From Gentiana macrophylla (lineage: Eukaryota; Streptophyta; Magnoliopsida; Gentianales; Gentianaceae), in the NCBI GenBank assembly GCA_026214975.1, contig CM047813.1:31584589-31648588 (forward strand): DNA of 64,000 nucleotides, written 5' to 3'. Positions 58,288 to 64,000 of the stretch are shown in pieces. The notes below the pieces were generated by a model that saw nothing but the letters and a program-made list of their open reading frames with translations, made no database searches and was not told the origin of the DNA. Position 1 is the first letter of the stretch. Each line of letters opens with the position of its first letter. Made by a program: the position numbers and the translations under genes.

Positions 58288-59036
58288 GCATCATCTTGTG
58301 ATCTGTTTGGATAAACATCATCTTGAACTCTGAAGAATTCTTTCACATTTACTAACACTGCTGCCTCTTTCTCGTGCTTGTTTCTGAAGGATGTGAAGTT
58401 TCGTTTCTGACCAGAATACCTTCCAGCAGCGTGTCTTTGTCCACTTCCACTACCTCTGCCGGTGCTAGACCGATGCTGACTCTCAGAGCTTCTGTGTTGA
58501 CTAGACCCATGCCTTTGTTGATTTCCTGATTTGCCCTTGTAATCATCTCTCCTTTGAGCTTGTAGGGGTAGGCCAGAGCAAGGTTTATTCCTAGTTTGTT
58601 TTCTTTCTCCTAGGGCTCTTCTTTGATGTTCTTCAGACTCAGCTCTGATTCTTATTTCTCTATCTCTTTCTCTGATCTGTGCATCAGTAAAGTGTGAGGG
58701 TCTCGCTGTTGAACCTTCACCTCTTTCCCACTTTTTGGCAGCATCATATTGTTGTTGGAGCAAAATGCTATTGGTAGTTTCTGTGGTGTTGATCAGACTA
58801 TCCAATTTAGATTCAATAGATGTGAATCTTGCATCATGAGCAGAGAGTTTTTGAACTATAGGTGCCATTCTGGAACCAATTGCAGAGACCATAGATTCAT
58901 TTTCCAATGACACATGATCTCTGAGGCCAAGGAGCCTGTGGGTGAGGTTGGCATTCATTTTACGCATGAAGTCATTTTGCTTTTGCACAACAATGTTTTG
59001 TGCATCAATATACTCAGCAACCGCTTTCATCACCAT

Positions 59037-59270
59037 CTAAATTGACTGACTCGGGAGTATCGATCTATTTTTTATCTCCCCATGAATCGTATGCTTGTAA
59101 CAATACGGACATAACTTTCTCAATTCTAATCGATTAGGTGTATTGTGGCGGTTCTTTTGAGTAATATATCTGGAAATGCCCGTTGATACCCTATAATAAG
59201 TTAAAAGTTGCTCCTGCTACTCAACCGAGAGCCCTGAGCATTGTACAAGGGCGTGCTGTAGGAGTAACCC
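59037..59270. other. Junction between the pol-less element and the hAT-like fragment
   Basis: No LTR start or primer-binding site is recognisable here, so the 5' LTR of the pol-less element appears to be missing or lies outside the window. Confidence 0.4.
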
Positions 59271-60398
59271 ATTACCTTCTTGGTGGAATTGCCACAACAT
59301 GGGTATCATAATATGTATAGTGGTGGGGGAATATGAGAGGATCTGCACTAGCACAACGCGGTGTTCTTACAGCCACACGACTCCCACCACGTCCTTGTAT
59401 AGGACGGGAAGCAGTCGGAAATACATCATCATCATCATCAACGTCGGCTTCATCATTTTGAGGCTCATTATCATCAACTTCGTTAAGGTTGATGTTAAAA
59501 TCTACATGTTGAGACATTATATCGTCGTAAATATCAAAATTCATCGAGATTGTAACTCAAAGGTGTCTCGAATTGAGGAATTGAAATGTGACTACCGGTG
59601 ACAGGATTTGTAAAATGTTGTACCACTGGTCTATAGCCACTAGGCCGACTACCAGTACCAACATCATCCGATTCCGGCACAACTGTGTCATGACGGAAGT
59701 AACATTTCGATTGCCTTGTGATGATGATACGCCTCTTCTTGACATTTTACAAAATCTAAATAAAATTTAACGGTTATAAAAAAAAAGTGGAAAAAACTAA
59801 CCAATTTTACTTATAACTAAAACCGAATTGAAGTAAACGATTAAAACAGAACAACTTCAAATATCGGTCTAGTAAAGTAAATTTGATTATAAAATGATTT
59901 TTTTTAACCCTAGAAAAAAAAGTTGAATAAATACAAATCAAATTTACTTATAACTAAAACCGTATTGAAGTAACGATTAAATCAAAACAACTTTAAAAAT
60001 CGGTATCGTAAAGTAAATTTGATGTTGTTTTTAACAACTAAACAAATTTGATTACAAACAATGAATTGAATTTGAGATAAGAGAAGTTTAGAATTTAGAA
60101 AAGAGAAGAATAGATGTAAAGAATTTGAAAAATGAATGGGTATTTATAGGATATTTTGAAATGGCCGGAAAAAAGAAAAAGAAAAAATAGCTGTTGTTGT
60201 TGCTGGCCGTTGGAGCCGGTTCCGGTTTCGGTACACTTCCGGCCGGTTTGTATCAATTCTGACCATCCCGGTGAACCGCCGGTTCCAGTCCCATAAATAT
60301 ACTGAACATCTGCCATTAAACCGATGAATCACGGCCATTTAACCGCCAGTTCAAAACCGGTCCGGTTCACGGTTGGACGGTTCATTTGGCCACCTCTA
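59271..60398 (-). mobile_element. 5' part of a hAT-like DNA transposon
   Basis: The right end, complemented, reads TAGAGGTGGCCAAATGAACC, like plant hAT ends. It is followed inward by dense ACCGG/CCGGTT words at 60200-60380, typical hAT subterminal repeats. TATA sequence (complement, about 60140-60153) precedes an ORF start at 59743-59745 (MSRRGVSSSQGNRN). The frame continues after shifts with an Asp/Asn-rich stretch (NLNEVDDNEPQND, DVDDDDDVFP) and ends at PPRR where a BED finger would be expected. The rest of the transposase is missing. The family is inferred from ends and layout. Confidence 0.55.
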
Positions 60399-60419
60399 TC
60401 TACTGGTGTCCCTGTAATC

Positions 60420-60573
60420 TGCACCGTTGGATGTAGGGGCACACTCCCTTCAAACCCATACACGTATCGTCAAGCCCTTACCTACTCTGCAGCCTTTTAC
60501 TAGAGAGCCTTAGGAACAAGAACACTTATCGGCGCCTTCAGAGCTACGCCACCAGCTCAATTCAACACACCAG
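60420..60573 (+). promoter_or_regulatory. Probable promoter-proximal region and 5' UTR exon of the CBP3-type gene
   Basis: A pyrimidine-rich leader ends at CACCAG before the donor GTACTGG at 60574. The acceptor TTTTCAG at 62487-62493 precedes the coding exon, giving a 1.9 kb leader intron. No transcript evidence is available. Confidence 0.4.
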
Positions 60574-60984
60574 GTACTGGCAGCTTCAATTATTTAGCCT
60601 CCGTCTTTCATTTCTTGGTTGAAACTTTGAATATTGACGATTTATAGCTAAAGAAGTTGTTGTCGAACGAAAATATTGCTCAAGTTTTTCAATTGGTTTG
60701 ATTTTCACGTTGAAATGAATCAGGAGTGAAGCGGATTCAACCGATATTTTTGTTTTTCATGTTACTTTTGTCTGATATTCCATTCTATATAAATAGCTAT
60801 TAACCTTTGTGTTCTTGAAGAATATTAGAAATGCTCGTAAATTGATTTTGTGAAATATGTGATATTTTTCAGCTCAAAGCTCACAACTTTTAGAATGGGT
60901 AATCGTTTTTTGGGTTTTGACTCGAAAAATTCGGTATGAAATATCTCCTTCAAATCTTTGACATGACAAAACCTTAACAGATAA

Positions 60985-61570
60985 ATGCATCCTAAAAAAA
61001 ACAGAGTCCTGAGAAGCTGTGTTTTCGGGTAACTTCATGTTTGTGTACTCCATTGGAGAAACCAAGCCCAAGAAGCTGATCGAAGTATAGCAGAGTCTCG
61101 TAGTTACGGTTGAGATAAATATTGCGTATGATTAGTTTATATTGTTAGTTTCCTCTTATTCTCTAAAACCAAGAACAAAATTGACCCTCTAGATTCTGTT
61201 GCCCTATACGAAATCAAAATGTTGTTTTTACATCTGATGCAACACGAACGTTCTCTAACCAATAATGAAATGATCCCTCTAGATTTTGATGCCCCTGAAC
61301 TTATGCCACTATGAAATCAAAATGAATGTTTTCTAACCAAGAACGAAACGGATCCTCTAGATTCTGTTTCCCTAAAAATTGATGCCCTTGAACATGCCAC
61401 TACTTAATCAAAATGTTGGTTTTACACCTGGCACAACACGAATATTGCCTAACCAAGACTGACGATATGTAATTTCATCCACATTGAATGTGTGCTTCGA
61501 ATCACAAAAAGATTTTCCAAGAGGATACATCGATCCCTAATGGATATGAGTTTCGAAGCCGGAAAGTTCA
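60985..61570 (+). pseudogene. Duplicated 3' tail of the CBP3-type gene inside its own putative intron
   Basis: Matches 63330-63870: shared TGTGTTTTCGGGTAACTT (61018 and 63364), AGAAGCTGAT at the stop (61071 and 63413) and CTTCGAATCACAAAAAGATT (about 61495 and 63784). It covers the last codons, the stop and downstream DNA. It is the remnant of an upstream gene copy. Confidence 0.8.
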
Positions 61571-61597
61571 AATGATGGCATGATATTACATTCATTT

Positions 61598-61745
61598 GAA
61601 AATCAATAGGAATTTTCAGTGAATCATCTATGCCTTATTGCCTTCCACGGCGTGTTACCAGCAATGCAATTGAAAATCAATAAAAATTATCAGTAAATCA
61701 GCTATTGACCTATTGTCCACTACAATGTGTTACTGGCAATAACCT
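61598..61745 (+). repeat. 74-bp imperfect tandem duplication in the leader intron
   Basis: Units 61598-61671 and 61672-61745 both start GAAAATCAATA and carry a GTGTTACC/TGGCAAT end. Divergence is moderate. Confidence 0.7.
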
Positions 61746-62016
61746 TTTGTCATCAACTAATCAACTAATGTTAGATATCAGAATCTAAACTTTTTGAATT
61801 TTCTAGCAGAGCTGCAGCTAGAAACTAAGTTCAAAAAGTATTGGTTTAGTTGATTTTAGTGTATGTGTATGTGTTTTTATCCCTACTTTTGTGTTAAATT
61901 TCACTCCATGGTAAATCAATTGCTGTTAAACTTTTGTTTGTTGAAGAATACTAGAGATTCTGGGTCATTGATTTTCTGAATATATGTTATGCTGTCATCA
62001 CATTGATTATAATGTA

Positions 62017-62176
62017 CTCCCTACGTTTTTTTAACTGTCGGAGAGAGAAGAATCACACAGATTAAGAAAGTGATTAATGTGTCTGAAATAGAGTGTAAAA
62101 TAACAAAAACACCCTTCATTCCTTGTGCATGGAAAATTGTACCAAAATTTGGGATATAAATCTGTCGTAGGAAGTG
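62017..62176. mobile_element. Stowaway-like MITE candidate in the leader intron
   Basis: TA followed by CTCCCTACGTTTTTTTAACTG on the left, and CTGTCGTAGGAAGTG on the right as the inverted counterpart, about 160 bp apart. CTCCCTMCG is the classic start of mariner-type MITEs. Confidence 0.45.
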
Positions 62177-62335
62177 ACGAGGTTTGTGTTTTTATTTTTT
62201 CTATTTATTTTACAGATAGTCGGTATGGTTTAGTTGGTTCTCATAACAGAAATTTGTGGCATTGTGTCTGATGAAACTGTCATAGTTATAAATCAGATTT
62301 GTTTGTGAAGTTCAAGGTAATAAAGATGTGTGAAG

Positions 62336-62336
<1 letters not shown>

Positions 62337-62377
<41 letters not shown>
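62337..62377 (+). repeat. (TA)n microsatellite
   Basis: About 20 TA units, 117 bases before the acceptor of the coding exon. Confidence 0.95.
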
Positions 62378-62381
<4 letters not shown>

Positions 62382-62576
62382 TAGTTGATTTCATTATTTT
62401 TGGAGTTGAGTCATTGCAGAAATTTGAAGTAAAATGTTTATAGTTGCATTCGAAAGTGCTTTTTTCTAATCAACAAACAATTTGAATTTTCAGACAATAC
62501 CGATTTGTTGAATAAAATAACAAACGCATCTTGCTATTTAGGGGAACATTTTGTTGCCAAAATTTACAGTGGAATA

Positions 62577-63421
62577 ATGTTGGGGAGATGTTGTAGAGCA
62601 GCTGCCACTAATTTTAGGGGTTTTCCAGCTGCGAGCCGCTTGTATGATGTTAATTTTTCGTCGAAGATGGCAACGACGGTCCCTGAGCCCGCTGTTGTTG
62701 ATACCGTACAGAAAAGCCACTCCGGTAATGTCCATGTGAATTTGAATAAGATGTTTTGGTCTAAGCCTCGTTCTTTGGCTTTACCAGCTGACTCACCCCT
62801 TCGAGTTGAAGATCCAAAGTTTGAAGGTATCAAACACATTATCTTTACACTGATGCTTTTCTACAGCAAGCAGAGCAAGTCTATTCGCAAAGCAACGCCA
62901 TTTATAAGCGTGTTCTTTCACAAGTTGATAAACCCGTGATCTACGACATATTCAGCTTAGAGAGAACCTTCAAAACGACGTTCTCCTTGCTCGTTATCCA
63001 CATGTGGCTATGCTTACGTCGCTTGAAAGCAGAAGGGAAAGAAGGCGTAGAGTTAGGTCAGTATGTGTACGAGCTCTACAACCACGACGTGGAAATGAGA
63101 GTATCTAAAGCCGGGGTCAATTTACTGTTAGGCAAATGGGTAAAAGAATTGGAAAAGATATTCTATGGAAATATCGTCGCGTATGATGCTGCAATGCTCC
63201 CTGAAGCAAAGCAAGACGAGTTACAAAGCGTTGTTTGGAGGAATGTTTTCTCTGATGACGGTACGACTCTTATGCCAACTGGTGCAGGTTTGCTTCCTGT
63301 CCAAGCCATGACGAGGTATGTTCGAAGGGAATCCAATTGCTTGTCACTTACGGATAAAGAAGATGTGTTTTCGGGTAACTTTGTGTTCACGCCGTTGGAG
63401 AACCCGAGCTCCAGAAGCTGA
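62577..63421 (+). CDS. Ubiquinol-cytochrome c chaperone family protein (CBP3/UQCC1-like)
   Basis: A mitochondrial assembly factor. In yeast the family binds newly made cytochrome b and aids complex III assembly. The N-terminus (MLGRCCRAAATNFRGFPAASR) is basic and lacks acidic residues, as in a mitochondrial presequence. The conserved core reads MLFYSKQSKSIR, IYDIFSLERTFKTTFSLLV, HMWLCLRRLKAEGKEG, YVYELYNHDVEMRVSKAGVN and FYGNIVAYDAAMLPEAK, matching Pfam Ubiq_cyt_C_chap. One base is missing near 62888-62893 (after KSIRK). The span is 845 bases, and one added base gives exactly 282 codons, so an assembly error or recent mutation is likely. A start further upstream in frame (62505) lies just after the acceptor; the ATG at 62577 is preferred because the targeting sequence begins there. 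Confidence 0.85.
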
Positions 63422-63870
63422 TCCAAGTATAGCACAAGAGTCCAGTATGCTTCTCACTCCCTATGCTATTTGTTTATAACACCACACAGATTTTTTGTTT
63501 AAATAATTCAAGAAATGAAATGAAGAAATTGATCCCTCTGGATTTTGATTGATGCCCCTGAACAAGAAATTACGCCATTACGAAATCAAAAAGGTTGTTT
63601 TTACATCTGACACGACACAAATGTTCTCTAACGAAGAAGGAAATGGATCCTCTAGATTCTGTTGCCCTAAAACTTTGATGCCCCTCGACTTGAAATCAAA
63701 ACGTTGTTTTCACACCTGACAAAACACGAATGTTCCCTAACCGCGAATGATGCGTATGTATGTTCATACACATTGAACGTGTTCTTCGAATCACAAAAAG
63801 ATTTTCCCACAGTATATATACCTAATAATGGATATGAGTTTCAAAGCCGGCTTGCAAATGAATAATATCC
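63330..63870 (+). repeat. Downstream copy of the duplicated 3' tail block
   Basis: The parent copy of the block at 60985-61570. After the stop codon it contains repeats of a roughly 120-base unit (GATCCCTCTGGATTTTGATTG, GGATCCTCTAGATTCTGTTG), also present two to three times in the upstream copy. Confidence 0.8.
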
Positions 63871-64000
63871 ACACATAAAGTTGCAGCTACACATGAGAGT
63901 AGAATGTGGGTTTTATATGTTTTAGTGTGCTTAGGTAGCTTGAATTATTTCAGTTGTGAGTTTTGCACCCGACAACCAAATAGCTTAAGTCATAAGTAAC
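63871..64000. other. Window end, non-coding
   Basis: No feature recognised. Confidence 0.4.

Larger units (their letters stand above)
51233..59036 (-). pseudogene. Unfamiliar ORF (about 344 residues) of the pol-less element, split by two insertions
   Basis: The ORF starts at 59034-59036 (MVMKAVAEYIDAQN) and runs to 58288, then 56499-56431, then 51449 to the stop at 51233. With both insertions and one copy of each target duplication removed, the length is 1035 bases, exactly 345 codons, and the frame is open across both joints. The N-terminal third is heptad-like and probably coiled coil. The middle is Arg/Ser/Gly/Gln/His-rich (RERDREIRIRAESEEHQRR, HRSSTGRGSGSGQRH), as in nucleic-acid-binding proteins. 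The C-terminal part (WVDWLSYQDDELREDMARMY, TPQQQWVMYK) matches nothing I know. A further open stretch to about 51077 follows after a one-base shift. It may be a diverged gag; no reverse transcriptase or integrase of its own is present. Confidence 0.65.

Noticed and set aside
59036..59270. Expected 5' LTR or primer-binding site of the pol-less element
   Set aside because: No TGTTGGTCCC-like start and no TGGTATCAGAGC site were found, so no LTR is claimed here.
61190..61440. Repeated GGATCCTCTAGATTC words looked like cloning-vector polylinker
   Set aside because: The words recur with natural divergence in both duplicated blocks and no vector sequence adjoins them.

Overview
This is plant nuclear DNA, almost certainly from a eudicot. 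The evidence is GT-AG introns in a plant-type nucleolin, an intronless organellar PPR gene, a plant UDP-glycosyltransferase fragment, and a dense nest of plant LTR retrotransposons (Ty1/copia and Ty3/gypsy chromovirus), LINE, CACTA, hAT and MULE-like DNA. There is no operon logic, no CRISPR array and no bacterial gene. The species cannot be named from the sequence alone.

Only four host genes look real. They are a 5'-truncated nucleolin-like gene (1-5517, +), a PPR protein of the PLS/E class (9646-11964, -), a small two-EF-hand calcium-binding protein (40864-41289, +) and a mitochondrial cytochrome bc1 assembly factor of the CBP3/UQCC1 family (62577-63421, +). The first and last each carry a one-base frameshift that may be an assembly error.

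Between them lie layered mobile elements. At 5990-8979 is an old LINE RNase H remnant split by two LTR-like insertions. At 13617-20110 is an Athila/Tat-like LTR holding copia-1 (14502-19529, TSD AGAAT). At 20541-25335 is degenerate gypsy-like sequence with a Transposase_28-type ORF. At 25336-27572 are a LINE remnant, a copia LTR remnant and a MULE-like element carrying a glycosyltransferase fragment. At 28470-40083 is an old copia element split inside its integrase gene by a 9.4 kb chromovirus-type gypsy (28592-37978). At 41680-44564 are a gypsy LTR relic, a MITE and a CACTA end. At 44565-59036 is a copia-type LTR element that shows no pol but has its own ORF; copia-2 (TSD CATAA) sits in its LTR, and copia-3 (TSD GTTTT) and a 1.8 kb solo LTR (TSD GCATC) sit in its ORF. 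At 59271-60398 is the 5' end of a hAT-like element, which stops just upstream of the CBP3-type gene.

Three points deserve most attention. (1) The pol-less element encodes an unfamiliar protein of about 344 residues whose frame stays open across both insertion sites once the insertions are removed. (2) A gene-capturing MULE-like element carries a glycosyltransferase fragment. (3) Mismatches between sister LTRs and sister copia copies pile up at CTG/CAG sites, which suggests base-calling errors at CHG-methylated cytosines rather than true decay. All family assignments are from motif reading; no search was run.
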